The position numbers were made by a program, and so were the translations under genes. Below, piece by piece: positions 33,969 through 43,468 of a stretch of 64,000 bases of DNA. The notes under the pieces were generated by a model. That model was not told where the DNA came from and searched no databases. It saw nothing but the letters and a program-made list of their open reading frames with translations. Every line of letters starts with the position of its first letter. Position 1 is the first letter of the stretch. The DNA is from Alphaproteobacteria bacterium (GTDB lineage: Bacteria; Pseudomonadota; Alphaproteobacteria; Rhizobiales; Xanthobacteraceae): positions 172,755-236,754 of the forward strand of contig VBAH01000072.1 in NCBI GenBank assembly GCA_005884685.1, read 5' to 3'.

Positions 33969-35159
33969 ATGGACCACAAACAAGACGATTCCGGCTGGGC
34001 CGAAGCGCCGGCCACAGCCCTGCTCGTGCTCGCGGACGGCACCGTGCTGGAAGGTGTCGGCATCGGCGGCATCGGCCGCGCGGTCGGCGAGGTCTGCTTC
34101 AACACCGCGATGACCGGTTACGAGGAGATCCTCACCGACCCCTCCTATGCGGGGCAGATCATCACCTTCACCTTCCCGCACATCGGCAACGTCGGCACCA
34201 ACGAGGAAGACATCGAATCCCTGAGCCTGGCGGCGACGCCGGGCGCGCGCGGCGTGATCCTGCGCACCGCCATCACCGATCCGTCGAGCTGGCGCGCCAA
34301 GCTCAATCTCGACGAGTGGCTGAAGCGGCGCAACATCGTCGGCCTCGCCGGCATCGACACGCGCGCGCTGACCAGCCTCATCCGCCAGAAGGGCATGCCG
34401 AACGCCGTGATCGCGCATGCGCCGGACGGCAGGTTCGACCTCGATGCGCTGAAAAAGGAAGCGCGCGAATGGCCCGGCCTGGTCGGCATGGACCTCGTGC
34501 CGATGGTGACGAGCGGCCAGCGCTTCATTTGGGACGAGACCGAGTGGCGGCTCGGCAAAGGCTACGGCCGCGTCGAGAACGGCGAATTCCATGTCGTCGC
34601 GATCGACTACGGCATCAAGCGCAACATCCTGCGCCTGCTCGCCGGCGCGGCCGGCAAGGTGACGGTGGTGCCGGCGACCACGTCGGCGCAGGACATCCTG
34701 GCGATGAAGCCGGACGGCGTGTTTCTCTCGAACGGCCCGGGCGATCCGGCCGCAACCGGCGAATATGCGGTGCCGGTGATCCGCCAGGTGATCGACTCCG
34801 GCACGCCGACGTTCGGCATCTGCCTCGGCCACCAGATGCTCGGGCTCGCGGTCGGCGGGCGTACCATGAAGATGCACCAGGGCCACCACGGCGCGAACCA
34901 TCCGGTGAAGGACCTCACCACCGGCAAGGTCGAGATCACCTCGATGAACCACGGCTTCGCGGTGGATTCGAGCACGCTGCCCGCGGAAGCCGAACAGACG
35001 CACATTTCGCTGTTCGACGGCTCGAACTGCGGCCTCGCGCTGAAAGACAGGCCGGTGTTCTCGGTGCAGTACCACCCGGAGGCTTCGCCCGGCCCGCGCG
35101 ACAGCCATTATCTGTTCGACCGCTTTGTCGGATTGATGCGCGCGCGCAAGAAGGCGTGA
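33969..35159 (+). CDS. carA: Carbamoyl-phosphate synthase small subunit CarA
   Basis: A 396-residue glutaminase subunit that releases ammonia from glutamine for carbamoyl phosphate made by CarB, feeding arginine and pyrimidine synthesis. The N-terminal CPSase domain has GEVCFNTAMTGYEEILTDPSYAGQIITFTFPHIGN; the glutamine amidotransferase domain has the nucleophile Cys in TFGICLGHQMLGLAVGG and the His/Glu dyad in VQYHPEASPGPRD. The start is MDHKQDDSGW. CarB lies 3.5 kb downstream with unrelated genes between, so the subunits are probably not one simple operon. Confidence 0.97.
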   Translation: MDHKQDDSGWAEAPATALLVLADGTVLEGVGIGGIGRAVGEVCFNTAMTGYEEILTDPSYAGQIITFTFPHIGNVGTNEEDIESLSLAATPGARGVILRTAITDPSSWRAKLNLDEWLKRRNIVGLAGIDTRALTSLIRQKGMPNAVIAHAPDGRFDLDALKKEAREWPGLVGMDLVPMVTSGQRFIWDETEWRLGKGYGRVENGEFHVVAIDYGIKRNILRLLAGAAGKVTVVPATTSAQDILAMKPDGVFLSNGPGDPAATGEYAVPVIRQVIDSGTPTFGICLGHQMLGLAVGGRTMKMHQGHHGANHPVKDLTTGKVEITSMNHGFAVDSSTLPAEAEQTHISLFDGSNCGLALKDRPVFSVQYHPEASPGPRDSHYLFDRFVGLMRARKKA

Positions 35160-35201
35160 CGTACGACGCGCCTGCGCGTTAGGATCGTGCGCGGGGGGCG
35201 C

Positions 35202-35807
35202 ATGCAGCAGAAGTCCCGGCTGATCGAGAAGGTGCGCCTCGATGCGCTGACCGACGGCGTGTTCGCGGTCGCGATGACATTGCTGGTGATCGACCTGAAG
35301 CTGCCGGAGAATTTCCATCCGGCGAGCGGGGCCGAATTGCTGCACGGACTGGCCGAACTGCAGACCCAGTTCCTCGTCTACATCATCAGCTTCATCGTGC
35401 TCGGCCTGCGCTGGATGTCGCTCGCCAAGCTCTCGCGGCTGCACGAGACGGTGGAGGACCGTTACGTCCATTGGTCGCTCCTGCACCTTTTGCTGGTCAC
35501 ATGCGTGCCCTTCGTCACGATGGTGGTCGGCCGCTACGGCGCGCTGCCGCCCGCGATCTGGCTCTACTGTGCAATCACGATACTGGCGGCACTGGTCGCG
35601 CTGCGGCTCGCGGCGTTGGCGGAGCCGCATATCGGCACGGCGGATGCGCTCGACCGCCGCGTCGGCCTCAGTGTGATCATCGTCATATCGCTGATGGTCC
35701 TCGCGTTCAGCCTGGTGCAACCGCGGTACGCGATGTGGATTTATCTGCTGAACATTTTCGCGCCGGCGGTGCGCCGCTGGGTGCCGACGCCGAAAGAGCG
35801 CGCATGA
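35202..35807 (+). CDS. TMEM175-type (DUF1211) potassium channel-like membrane protein
   Basis: A 201-residue integral membrane protein. The diagnostic DALTDGVFAVAMTLLVIDLKLPE motif (residues about 12-34, containing the FxDG-type first helix of TMEM175) is followed by five more hydrophobic segments. Bacterial TMEM175 proteins are leaky potassium channels that assemble as tetramers. The start is set by GGGGGG a few bases before ATG 35202; an ATG 15 bases upstream is less likely. The stop overlaps the next ATG by four bases. Confidence 0.9.
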   Translation: MQQKSRLIEKVRLDALTDGVFAVAMTLLVIDLKLPENFHPASGAELLHGLAELQTQFLVYIISFIVLGLRWMSLAKLSRLHETVEDRYVHWSLLHLLLVTCVPFVTMVVGRYGALPPAIWLYCAITILAALVALRLAALAEPHIGTADALDRRVGLSVIIVISLMVLAFSLVQPRYAMWIYLLNIFAPAVRRWVPTPKERA

Positions 35808-36322
35808 GCACGACCGACATCGAGCCTGCGACCTTCTTCTTCGCCGACGACGGGGCGGTGCCGAACAACCGGCTGCCGATGCTGGTCTATCGCGGCGCGA
35901 TCGATGCGCGCGGGCGCGATCCGGCAGCGGCGCTCGAGCAGACATTTGCGGCGAACGGCTGGGGCCACGGAATGTGGCGCAACGGCATCTATCCGTTCAC
36001 GCATTATCACTCGCAGATTCACGAGGTCCTCGGCATCGCGGCCGGCAAGGCGCGGGTGCGCTTCGGCGGCAGGCACGGCGAGGAACTGGAGGTCGAGGCG
36101 GGCGACGTGGCGGTGCTGCCGGCCGGCACGGGACATCAGCGCCTCGCGGCGACGCCCGAGCTGCTGGTGATCGGCGGCTATCCGCCGCAGGGGCACTACG
36201 ATCTTTGCCGCGGCAGCGGGGCCGAGCATGCGCGTGCGCTCGAGACCATCCCGCGGGTCCCACTGCCGGGCAGCGATCCGGTGTACGGCGCAAGTGGGCC
36301 GCTGATGAAGCTGTGGCGGTGA
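35804..36322 (+). CDS. Cupin-domain protein (YjlB-like)
   Basis: A 172-residue protein. The cupin core has HYHSQIHEVLGIAAGKARVRFGG (residues about 67-89), giving the metal-binding His/His/Glu cluster, and GDVAVLPAGTGHQRLAA, holding the last His. PLTHYHS-like sequence and the C-terminal VPLPGSDPVYGASGPLMKLW are typical of the YjlB group. It overlaps the TMEM175-type gene by ATGA, so the two are translated together. The enzyme or binding activity is unknown. Confidence 0.88.
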   Translation: MSTTDIEPATFFFADDGAVPNNRLPMLVYRGAIDARGRDPAAALEQTFAANGWGHGMWRNGIYPFTHYHSQIHEVLGIAAGKARVRFGGRHGEELEVEAGDVAVLPAGTGHQRLAATPELLVIGGYPPQGHYDLCRGSGAEHARALETIPRVPLPGSDPVYGASGPLMKLWR

Positions 36323-36324
36323 GC

Positions 36325-36492
36325 CGTCATTCCGGCCGCGCGCAAGCGAGGGCCAGAATCCATAACCACCGTCCCGGCGATGTGGCGCAGCCTTTCCTCC
36401 TCGCGTGCTTCGTGGTTATGGATTCCGGGCTCGCGCCCATAGCGCGTCGCAGACGCGCGTGAACGCGCTTTTGGGCGCGCCCCGGAATGACG
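36325..36492. repeat. Palindromic repeat, family D
   Basis: Starts CGTCATTCCGGCC and ends CCCCGGAATGACG, giving an inverted terminus; the middle has CCATAACCACCGTC matched by GTGGTTATGGATTCCGGGCTC. It is long (168 bases) and complex. The related element is at 49220. Confidence 0.85.
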
Positions 36493-36503
36493 GAAGAAAT
36501 TGA

Positions 36504-37202
36504 ATGAACACCTGGCGCGAATTCTGGGACGGCGCGCATTCGATCTACGTGAGCGAGCGCCACAAGGACGTGCATTACCGCGACGTCGCCGAGCAGCTTG
36601 CCGCGTTCGTTCCTCATCCGGATGCGCGCGTGCTCGACCACGGCAGCGGCGAGGCGATACACGCCGGCCTCGTCGCCGCGCGCGCGCGCGAACTCCTGCT
36701 GTGCGATGCCGCGGCGAGCGTGCGGGCGTCCAACGCAACGCGCTTTGCCGGCAATCCGAAAATCAAGGTGATCGGGCCCGAAGACGTCGAGCGCCTGTCG
36801 GACGCATCGCTCGACCTCATCTTCGCGAACTCGCTGGTGCAATATCTCAACGCGGCCGAGTTCGACTGGATGCTCGCTTTGTGGCGGCGGCTGCTGGCGC
36901 CCGGCGGCATCCTGATCGTTGCCGACGTGATCCCGCCGCAGGTCGGCGCGGCGAGCGACGGCCTTGCGCTGCTGCGCTACGCGGCCGCACATGGCTTTCT
37001 CGGCGCCGCGCTGGTCGGCCTGACCCGCACCGCGCTGTCGCGCTATTGGAAACTGCGCAGCGAGCTTGGCATTGCGCGCTATTCCGAGCCGGAATTTCTC
37101 GCAAAGCTGCGGGCGGCGGGATTTTCGGCCGAGCGGCTGCCGAAGAATGTCGAGCACAACCCGGCGCGCATGACCTTTCGCGCGCTGCCGCTAACCAATT
37201 AA
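36504..37202 (+). CDS. SAM-dependent methyltransferase, class I
   Basis: A 232-residue cytoplasmic methyltransferase. Motif I is VLDHGSGEAIHAGLV (residues about 43-57), the second acidic motif is LLLCDAAASV, motif II/III is DLIFANSLVQYL and APGGILIVADVIPP. The substrate is unknown. It stands alone between a family D repeat and the tRNA-like sequence. The N-terminal NTWREFWDGAHSIYVSERHKDVHYRDVAEQL segment is typical of small-molecule methyltransferases. Confidence 0.88.
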   Translation: MNTWREFWDGAHSIYVSERHKDVHYRDVAEQLAAFVPHPDARVLDHGSGEAIHAGLVAARARELLLCDAAASVRASNATRFAGNPKIKVIGPEDVERLSDASLDLIFANSLVQYLNAAEFDWMLALWRRLLAPGGILIVADVIPPQVGAASDGLALLRYAAAHGFLGAALVGLTRTALSRYWKLRSELGIARYSEPEFLAKLRAAGFSAERLPKNVEHNPARMTFRALPLTN

Positions 37203-37258
37203 CCCTCTCTTTACCTTCCTGATGCGCGCCGCGGCCGGGCGCGGAATACTGGGCAATG

Positions 37259-37335
37259 GCCCGGTGGCGGAATGGAAACGCAGGGGCGCCGCAACGCCTT
37301 ACACGCCTGGTTCAAATCCAGGCCCGGGTCTCCAA
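37259..37335 (+). tRNA. tRNA-Leu-like sequence, atypical or degenerate
   Basis: A 77-base sequence resembling a tRNA: 5' GGCCCGG can pair with CCGGGTC, the D arm is GCG-gaatggaaa-CGC as in tRNA-Leu, the T arm is CCTGG-TTCAAAT-CCAGG, and the end is TCCA. The middle forms GGGGCG-ccgcaa-CGCCTT, a six-base stem with a six-base loop, not a normal seven-base anticodon loop, and the long variable arm of tRNA-Leu is missing. One extra C separates T stem and acceptor. It could be a decayed tRNA gene, a tRNA-like RNA, or chance; no decoding identity is assigned. Confidence 0.4.
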
Positions 37336-37351
37336 CCTTCGCGGCCAAGGC

Positions 37352-37393
37352 CGTAGCAGGGCGCAATGCGGTGCGCTTATTGCGCCCTACGGC
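37352..37393. repeat. Inverted repeat hairpin after the tRNA-like sequence
   Basis: CGTAGCAGGGCGCAAT-gcggtgcgctt-ATTGCGCCCTACGG: a 13- to 14-base stem with one bulge. It ends exactly before the stop codon of the minus-strand gene and may serve as a terminator for both sides. It lacks a U-run. Confidence 0.7.
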
Positions 37394-38530
37394 TCAGCTC
37401 TTGGCCTCGCCGACCGTATCGGCCATCACGGCGCCGCGCGCGCCGAGCGGCTTGCCGTGTCCGACCGTGGTGTCGCGCGCGGTTTGATGCTCGGTCTCGG
37501 CGTTGAGCTCGGCGCCGATCAGGATCACGCTGACCGACAGCCAGATCCACATCATCAGGCCGATCACCGCGCCGAGCGAGCCGTAGGTCGCATTGTAATC
37601 GGCGAACTTCGACAGGTACCAGGAGAACAGCGCCGAGATCGCGAGCCAGGCGAATGAGGCGAACACGCTGCCGACGCTGACCCAGCGCCATTCGGCATCC
37701 TTGCGCGACGGGCCGAAGCGATAGAGCAGCGCCAGTCCCAGCATCACCAGCACGAACAAGGCAGGCCAGCGCAGCAGCGTGAGCAGCCATGCCTGCCGCT
37801 CCGCGCCAAAACCGACATACGCAAGCACGAGCGGCAGCGCCACGACCGCGCCGATTGCGACCAGCAGCGCCACGACTGCGCCGAGCGTGAAGGTGAGCGA
37901 GATCAGGTTCAATTTGATGAAGCCGCGCTTCTCGTCCTCGTCGTAGACGATGTTCAGCGCATCGAAGATCGCCTTCATGCCGGCATTCGCGCTCCACAAT
38001 GCGACGCCCAGCCCGAGGACAAACGCGAAGGTGAGCTTTCCGTCGTTGTTGCCGGCAATGCGCGTGATCTGATCGCCGATCAGCTCGTAGGCGCTGCCCG
38101 GCATCATGCTCGCGATGAAGCTGAGGTGCTGGTCGATCGTGCTCGCCTTGGCGAACAGCCCGTAGAGCGACACCAGCGCCGTGATCGCCGGCACGAAGGC
38201 CAGCATGGCGTAGAAGGTCACGCCCGCCGCGATCATGAACAGGCGATCTGCGCTGATTTCCTCGTAGGTGCGCCAGAGAATGTCCTTCCAGCCGCGCGCC
38301 GGGATGCGTGTCGGTGCGTCCGCGCTGCGGCCGCGTCCCGGCTGCGCGGCGCGCGCCACTTGAAGGGAACGCGGCTCATCGGAGGCGCGGTCGGCCCCCG
38401 GCGGCTTATCGGCTTTATCCTCCGCATGCCGCTCCCTGCGAAGACCGTCCTCCCAGCGCAGCGACGCCACCGCGATGGCGAAGCCCGCGAGGGCCGCGAG
38501 GACGGAAGGGACGGAGCGCGGTGTGTGCAT
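37394..38530 (-). CDS. YihY/BrkB-family inner membrane protein
   Basis: A 378-residue membrane protein. Residues 1-75 form a short hydrophobic start and a charged, probably cytoplasmic linker; then YEEISADRLFMIAAGVTFYAMLAFVPAITALVSLYGLF begins the YihY core with six or so hydrophobic segments, including GAVVALLVAIGAVVALPLVLAYV and GAVIGLMMWIWLSVSVILIGAELNAE, both typical. YihY proteins were once taken for RNase BN; that assignment is wrong and the function is not established. It converges on the tRNA-like region and is divergent from carB. Confidence 0.9.
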   Translation of the reverse strand: MHTPRSVPSVLAALAGFAIAVASLRWEDGLRRERHAEDKADKPPGADRASDEPRSLQVARAAQPGRGRSADAPTRIPARGWKDILWRTYEEISADRLFMIAAGVTFYAMLAFVPAITALVSLYGLFAKASTIDQHLSFIASMMPGSAYELIGDQITRIAGNNDGKLTFAFVLGLGVALWSANAGMKAIFDALNIVYDEDEKRGFIKLNLISLTFTLGAVVALLVAIGAVVALPLVLAYVGFGAERQAWLLTLLRWPALFVLVMLGLALLYRFGPSRKDAEWRWVSVGSVFASFAWLAISALFSWYLSKFADYNATYGSLGAVIGLMMWIWLSVSVILIGAELNAETEHQTARDTTVGHGKPLGARGAVMADTVGEAKS

Positions 38531-38655
38531 CGCCTGCCCTTAACGCGCAGGGGGCCTTGGGTTTCCCCGAGAATCCCACCGGACGCAGGCTTTACCCTTC
38601 CCTGCCCCCTGATTCTGGTCTAGACAACGCCCGCGCGGGGCCGGGCCCTGCCGCA

Positions 38656-38685
38656 GGGGACGCGCGTTCGGCGCGCCCTTTTTTT
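38656..38685 (+). terminator. Terminator-like hairpin in the carB leader
   Basis: GGG(a)CGCGC-gttcg-GCGCG-CCC with a bulged A, followed by seven or more T residues (38679-38685), only 20 bases before the carB ATG. It is either a terminator for upstream transcription or an attenuator for carB. No leader peptide or competing antiterminator was found. Confidence 0.65.
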
Positions 38686-38704
38686 GTGTCTCATTCAGAG
38701 CTGC

Positions 38705-41700
38705 ATGGCCAAACGCACTGATATCTCAACGATTTTGATCATCGGCGCGGGCCCGATCGTGATCGGGCAGGCGTGCGAGTTCGACTATTCGGGCACGCAG
38801 GCGTGCAAGGCGCTCAAGGCCGAGGGCTACCGCATCGTGCTGGTCAACTCCAATCCGGCGACGATCATGACCGACCCGGACCTCGCCGACGCGACCTACA
38901 TCGAGCCGATCACGCCCGAGATCGTGTCCCGCATCATCGAGAAGGAGCGCAACGTCACCCCCGGCGGCTTCGCGCTGCTGCCCACCATGGGCGGTCAGAC
39001 CGCGCTCAATTGCGCGCTCTCGCTGCGCCGGATGGGAACGCTGGAGAAGTTCGACGTCGAGATGATCGGCGCGACGGCCGACGCGATCGACAAGGCGGAG
39101 GACCGCGAGCGCTTCCGCGACGCGATGCGCCGGATCGGCCTCGACACGCCGCGATCGCACCAGATCAAGAGCCTGGTGCAGGCGCTCGAAGCGCTCGACG
39201 ACATCGGGCTGCCGGCGATCATCCGGCCGTCGTTCACGCTCGGCGGCACCGGCGGCGGCATCGCCTACAACAAGGCCGAATTCATCGAGATCGTCGAGCG
39301 CGGCATCGATGCCTCCCCCACCAACGAGGTGCTGATCGAGGAGAGCGTGCTCGGCTGGAAAGAGTTCGAGATGGAGGTGGTGCGCGACAAACGCGACAAC
39401 TGCATCATCATCTGCTCGATCGAGAACATCGATCCGATGGGCGTGCACACCGGCGACTCGATCACCATCGCGCCGGCGCTGACGCTCACCGACAAAGAGT
39501 ACCAGATCATGCGCGACGCCTCGATCGCGGTGCTGCGCGAGATCGGGGTGGAAACCGGCGGCTCGAACGTGCAGTTCGCGGTCAATCCGGAGGACGGCCG
39601 CCTCGTCATCATCGAGATGAACCCGCGCGTGTCGCGCTCCTCGGCGCTCGCCTCGAAGGCGACCGGCTTCCCGATCGCCAAGGTCGCCGCCAAGCTCGCG
39701 GTCGGCTACACGCTCGACGAGATCGCCAACGACATCACCGGCGGCGCGACGCCGGCGAGCTTCGAACCGACAATCGATTACGTAGTCACCAAGATCCCGC
39801 GCTTCGCGTTCGAGAAGTTTCCCGGCGCCAGCAACACGCTGACCACCTCGATGAAGTCGGTCGGCGAGGCGATGGCGATCGGCCGCACGTTTCAGGAAAG
39901 CCTGCAGAAGGCGCTGCGCTCGCTCGAAACCGGGCTGACCGGCCTCGACGAGATCACCATCGAAGGTCTCGGACAGGGCGACGACAAGAACGTCATCCGT
40001 GCCGCGCTCGGAACGCCGACGCCGGACCGGCTGCTGAAGGTCGCGCAGGCGATGCGGCTCGGCTTTTCCGACGAGGAAATCTTCACCGCCTGCAAGATCG
40101 ATCCGTGGTTCCTGGCGCAGCTGCGCGGCATCGTCGATGCCGAGACGCAGATCCGCGCCAGGGGACTGCCGACGAGCGCCGGCGCATTGCGCCGGCTCAA
40201 GGCAATGGGCTTCTCGGACGCGCGGCTTGCGGTTCTCACGCGGCGCTCCGAACAGGACGTGACGGCGGCGCGGCGCGCGCTCGAGGTCCGGCCGGTGTTC
40301 AAGCGCATCGACACCTGCGCGGCCGAGTTCGCCTCGCCCACCGCCTACATGTATTCGACCTACGAGGCGCCGTTCGCGGGCGCGCCCGCGAACGAGGCGC
40401 AGCCGTCCGACCGCAAGAAGGTGATCATCCTCGGCGGCGGGCCGAACCGCATCGGCCAGGGCATCGAGTTCGATTACTGCTGCTGCCATGCCTGCTTCGC
40501 GCTGCATGACGCGGGCTACGAATCCATCATGGTCAACTGCAATCCCGAGACGGTGTCGACCGACTACGACACCTCCGATCGCCTCTACTTCGAGCCGCTC
40601 ACGCCCGAGGACGTGCTCGAGATCATCGACACCGAGCGCTCGAACGGCACGTTGCACGGCGTGATCGTGCAGTTCGGCGGACAGACGCCGCTCAAGCTCG
40701 CCGATCCGCTGGAGAAGGCGAACGTGCCGATCCTCGGCACCTCGCCCGATGCGATCGACCTTGCCGAGGACCGCAACCGCTTCAAGCTGCTGCTCGACCG
40801 GCTCAGGCTGAAACAGCCCGAGAACGGCATCGCCTATTCGGTCGAGCAGGCGCGGCTGATCGCGGCCGACCTCGGCTATCCGTTCGTGGTGCGTCCTTCC
40901 TACGTGCTCGGCGGCCGCGCGATGCAGATCATCCGCGAGGAAAGCCAGCTCGGCGATTACCTGCTCGGCACGCTGCCCGAGCTCGTCCCGCATGACGTCA
41001 AGGCCCGCTATCCGAACGACAAGACCGGGCAGATCAACACCGTGCTCGGCAAGAATCCGCTGTTGTTCGACCGCTATCTCTCCGACGCGATCGAGGTCGA
41101 CGTCGATTGCCTGTCCGACGGCAAGGACACCTTCATCGCCGGCATCATGGAGCATATCGAGGAGGCCGGCATCCACTCCGGCGACTCGGCCTGTTCGCTG
41201 CCGCCGCATTCGCTCGACCAGGCGACGCTCGGCGAGCTCGAGCGGCAGACGCGCGCGCTCGCGCTTGCGCTCAATGTCGGCGGGCTGATGAACGTGCAGT
41301 ACGCCATCAAGGACGGCGACATCTACGTGCTGGAAGTGAACCCGCGCGCCTCGCGCACGGTGCCGTTCGTCGCCAAGGTGATCGGCTTGCCGGTGGCGAA
41401 GCTTGCCGCGCGCATCATGGCCGGCGAGTCGCTCGCGAGCCTCGATCTCAAGCCGCCGAAGTTCGACCACATCGGGGTGAAGGAGGCGGTGTTCCCGTTC
41501 GCCCGCTTCCCCGGGGTCGATACCGTGCTCGGCCCGGAAATGAAATCGACCGGCGAGGTGATGGGCCTCGACCGCTCGTTTGCGGTCGCGTTCGCGAAAA
41601 GCCAGATCGGCGGCGGGACCAACCTGCCGCGCGTCGCCGGAACCGTGTTCGTGTCGGTGCGCGACGTGGACAAGCCGCGCATTCTCGGCACCATGCAGTT

Positions 41701-42040
41701 GCTGGAGAAGCTCGGCTTCAGGGTGATCGCGACCGGAGGAACCCAGCGCTACCTCGCCGAGCACGGCGTCAAGGCCGAGAAGGTCAACAAGGTGCTGGAA
41801 GGGCGCCCGCACATTGTCGACCGGATCAAGAACGGCGGGGTTCAGCTGGTTTTCAACACCACCGAAGGGGTCACGGCGCTGACCGACAGCCGATCGCTGC
41901 GGCGCGAAGCCCTCTTGCATAAAGTCCCGTACTACACCACTCTTTCGGGAGCCGTGGCGGCAGCGTTGGGGATAAAGGCCTATCTGGAAGGCGACCTCGA
42001 AGTCCGCGCGCTACAGAGCCATTTCAGCAGCAGGGCCTGA
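38705..42040 (+). CDS. carB: Carbamoyl-phosphate synthase large subunit CarB
   Basis: A 1111-residue enzyme making carbamoyl phosphate from bicarbonate, ATP and ammonia. Two homologous halves are visible, each with a pre-ATP-grasp motif ([21 protein letters not shown] near residue 13; [20 protein letters not shown] near 575), ATP-grasp signatures ([33 protein letters not shown]) and metal sites ([40 protein letters not shown]). A C-terminal MGS-like allosteric domain (about 960-1100) has [15 protein letters not shown]. The start [14 protein letters not shown] is standard. It is separated from carA by five genes and a repeat. Confidence 0.97.
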   Translation: MAKRTDISTILIIGAGPIVIGQACEFDYSGTQACKALKAEGYRIVLVNSNPATIMTDPDLADATYIEPITPEIVSRIIEKERNVTPGGFALLPTMGGQTALNCALSLRRMGTLEKFDVEMIGATADAIDKAEDRERFRDAMRRIGLDTPRSHQIKSLVQALEALDDIGLPAIIRPSFTLGGTGGGIAYNKAEFIEIVERGIDASPTNEVLIEESVLGWKEFEMEVVRDKRDNCIIICSIENIDPMGVHTGDSITIAPALTLTDKEYQIMRDASIAVLREIGVETGGSNVQFAVNPEDGRLVIIEMNPRVSRSSALASKATGFPIAKVAAKLAVGYTLDEIANDITGGATPASFEPTIDYVVTKIPRFAFEKFPGASNTLTTSMKSVGEAMAIGRTFQESLQKALRSLETGLTGLDEITIEGLGQGDDKNVIRAALGTPTPDRLLKVAQAMRLGFSDEEIFTACKIDPWFLAQLRGIVDAETQIRARGLPTSAGALRRLKAMGFSDARLAVLTRRSEQDVTAARRALEVRPVFKRIDTCAAEFASPTAYMYSTYEAPFAGAPANEAQPSDRKKVIILGGGPNRIGQGIEFDYCCCHACFALHDAGYESIMVNCNPETVSTDYDTSDRLYFEPLTPEDVLEIIDTERSNGTLHGVIVQFGGQTPLKLADPLEKANVPILGTSPDAIDLAEDRNRFKLLLDRLRLKQPENGIAYSVEQARLIAADLGYPFVVRPSYVLGGRAMQIIREESQLGDYLLGTLPELVPHDVKARYPNDKTGQINTVLGKNPLLFDRYLSDAIEVDVDCLSDGKDTFIAGIMEHIEEAGIHSGDSACSLPPHSLDQATLGELERQTRALALALNVGGLMNVQYAIKDGDIYVLEVNPRASRTVPFVAKVIGLPVAKLAARIMAGESLASLDLKPPKFDHIGVKEAVFPFARFPGVDTVLGPEMKSTGEVMGLDRSFAVAFAKSQIGGGTNLPRVAGTVFVSVRDVDKPRILGTMQLLEKLGFRVIATGGTQRYLAEHGVKAEKVNKVLEGRPHIVDRIKNGGVQLVFNTTEGVTALTDSRSLRREALLHKVPYYTTLSGAVAAALGIKAYLEGDLEVRALQSHFSSRA

Positions 42041-42115
42041 ACCGAAAGTCGGGCCTTGCTGTTATAGACGGCACGAGTTTGGGAAAGGGTTTGCGGTCGC
42101 GGCGCCGAACAATCG

Positions 42116-42135
42116 GTCCGCGATCGGACTTTTTT
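42116..42135 (+). terminator. Short intrinsic terminator between carB and greA
   Basis: GTCCG-cgat-CGGAC followed by TTTTTT. It lies 76 bases after the carB stop and 20 bases before the greA start, so it could end carB transcripts or attenuate greA. Confidence 0.65.
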
Positions 42136-42155
42136 CGTCGGAGGATGTGGAGGAG

Positions 42156-42629
42156 ATGGAAAAGATCCCGATGACCGCCGCCGGCTATGCGGTGCTGGAA
42201 ACCGAGTTGAAGCATCGCCAGCAGGTGGAGCGGCCGCGCATCATCCAGCAGATCACCGACGCGCGTACGCACGGCGATCTCTCGGAGAATGCCGAGTATC
42301 ACGCCGCCAAGGAGTCGCAGTCGCTCAACGAGGGCCGCATCGCGGAGCTCGAGGACAAGCTCGCGCGCGCCGAGGTGATCGACGTCTCGAAGCTGTCCGG
42401 CGAGACCATCAAGTTCGGCGCGACCGTGACCCTGATCGACGAGGACACCGACAAGAAGCAGGTGTGGCAGATCGTCGGTGAGCCCGAGGCCGACGCCAAG
42501 AAGGGCCGCATCTCGATCACCTCGCCGCTCGCGCGCGCGCTGATCGGCAAGGCGAAGGGCGCAACCGTCGAGGTGGTGACGCCGGGCGGCGCGAAGGAGT
42601 ACGAGGTGAAGAAGATCGAGTGGCGGTGA
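42156..42629 (+). CDS. greA: Transcription elongation factor GreA
   Basis: A 157-residue protein. GreA enters the RNA polymerase secondary channel and stimulates cleavage of backtracked RNA. The N-terminal coiled coil includes [50 protein letters not shown], with the acidic tip DLSENAEY intact. The C-terminal domain has [53 protein letters not shown]. Start MEKIPMT matches the family; a GTG nine bases upstream also has GGAGG before it. Confidence 0.95.
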   Translation: MEKIPMTAAGYAVLETELKHRQQVERPRIIQQITDARTHGDLSENAEYHAAKESQSLNEGRIAELEDKLARAEVIDVSKLSGETIKFGATVTLIDEDTDKKQVWQIVGEPEADAKKGRISITSPLARALIGKAKGATVEVVTPGGAKEYEVKKIEWR

Positions 42630-42642
42630 TGTCGCCCTCTTC

Positions 42643-42720
42643 CGCTCATTCCCGCGAAAGCGGGAATCCAGTTCTTCCTTCCGATTTGCCCTGGGTCCCC
42701 GCTTTCGCGGGGACGAGCGG
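42643..42720. repeat. Palindromic repeat, family A
   Basis: Hairpins CCCGC-gaaa-GCGGG and CCCCGC-tttc-GCGGGG with the spacer AATCCAGTTCTTCCTTCC. It lies between the convergent greA and Lrp genes and ends two bases before the Lrp stop. Confidence 0.88.
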
Positions 42721-42722
42721 AG

Positions 42723-43202
42723 TCATGCGTCCCGCCGCAACTCCAGCGGCACCATGGCGGCGTCCTTGGAATTGCGCAGCACGAGCGACGTCTTGACGTT
42801 GCGTACCGCCGGCGCGGCGGTCAGCTCGGCGACGAAAGCCTGAAACGCCGTCAGGTTCGGTGCGACGCATTTCAGGATGAAGTCGATTTCGCCCGAGAGC
42901 ATCCAGCACTCGCGCACGATCGGCTGCGCGCGCACGAACGCCTCGAACGCCGCAAGGTCGGCTTCGGCCTGGCTCGCCAGATGCACCATCGCGAACACCG
43001 TCACCTCGAAACCGAGCCGCTTTTCATCGAGCAGGGCGCGGTATCCCTTGATGAAGCCTGCCTCCTCCAATGCCCGCACGCGGCGCAGGCAGGGAGGGGC
43101 CGAAATCCCGACCCGCCGTGCCAGCTCGACGTTGGTCATGCGGCCGTCGTCCTGCAGTTCTTTCAGGATCTTCCAGTCGATGGCGTCGAGACGTGCGGAC
43201 AC
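42723..43202 (-). CDS. Lrp/AsnC family transcriptional regulator
   Basis: A 159-residue feast/famine regulator. The N-terminal winged helix-turn-helix is LDAIDWKILKELQDDGRMTNVELARRVGISAPPCLRRVRALEEAGFI (residues about 4-50) and the C-terminal ligand-binding RAM domain has GFEVTVFAMVHLASQAEADLAAFEAFVRAQPIVRECWMLSGEIDFILKC. It is convergent with greA and divergent from trxB, with 266 bases between, so it could control trxB or itself; the ligand amino acid is unknown. Confidence 0.93.
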   Translation of the reverse strand: MSARLDAIDWKILKELQDDGRMTNVELARRVGISAPPCLRRVRALEEAGFIKGYRALLDEKRLGFEVTVFAMVHLASQAEADLAAFEAFVRAQPIVRECWMLSGEIDFILKCVAPNLTAFQAFVAELTAAPAVRNVKTSLVLRNSKDAAMVPLELRRDA

Positions 43203-43468
43203 GAGAATCTCCGGGCAAATAGGGCGAGACGCGCTCGAATGGCCGCGCGATGGCTGTTCGGGCTCTTGTTAGCCCGAAAGCAGCGCCCGCGAAAGAATAT
43301 TGCGCACGAAACCGGGCACAGTCCGGGAGGTGTGTAGTTCTGGGTTGCGAAACTTGCATGGCTTGGCCGAACCCTTACATTTGAGAGGCAATACGACTCA
43401 GGGCCTGCGCATACGGCGCGGCCGCTCCGGGCGCCCCAGCGGCACGTCCCCGGCCAGGAGCTTCCGGA

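Noticed and set aside
37259..37335. tRNA-Sec or half of a split tmRNA
   Set aside because: tRNA-Sec is longer with an extended acceptor stem and variable arm, and the sequence lacks the tmRNA tag-coding part and the typical G-U identity pair.
38726..41920. Very long open frame antisense to carB (over 1000 codons)
   Set aside because: The frame opposite a G+C-rich gene tends to lack stops; the product is rich in Arg, His, Asp and Leu with no domain, while the plus strand encodes a textbook CarB.
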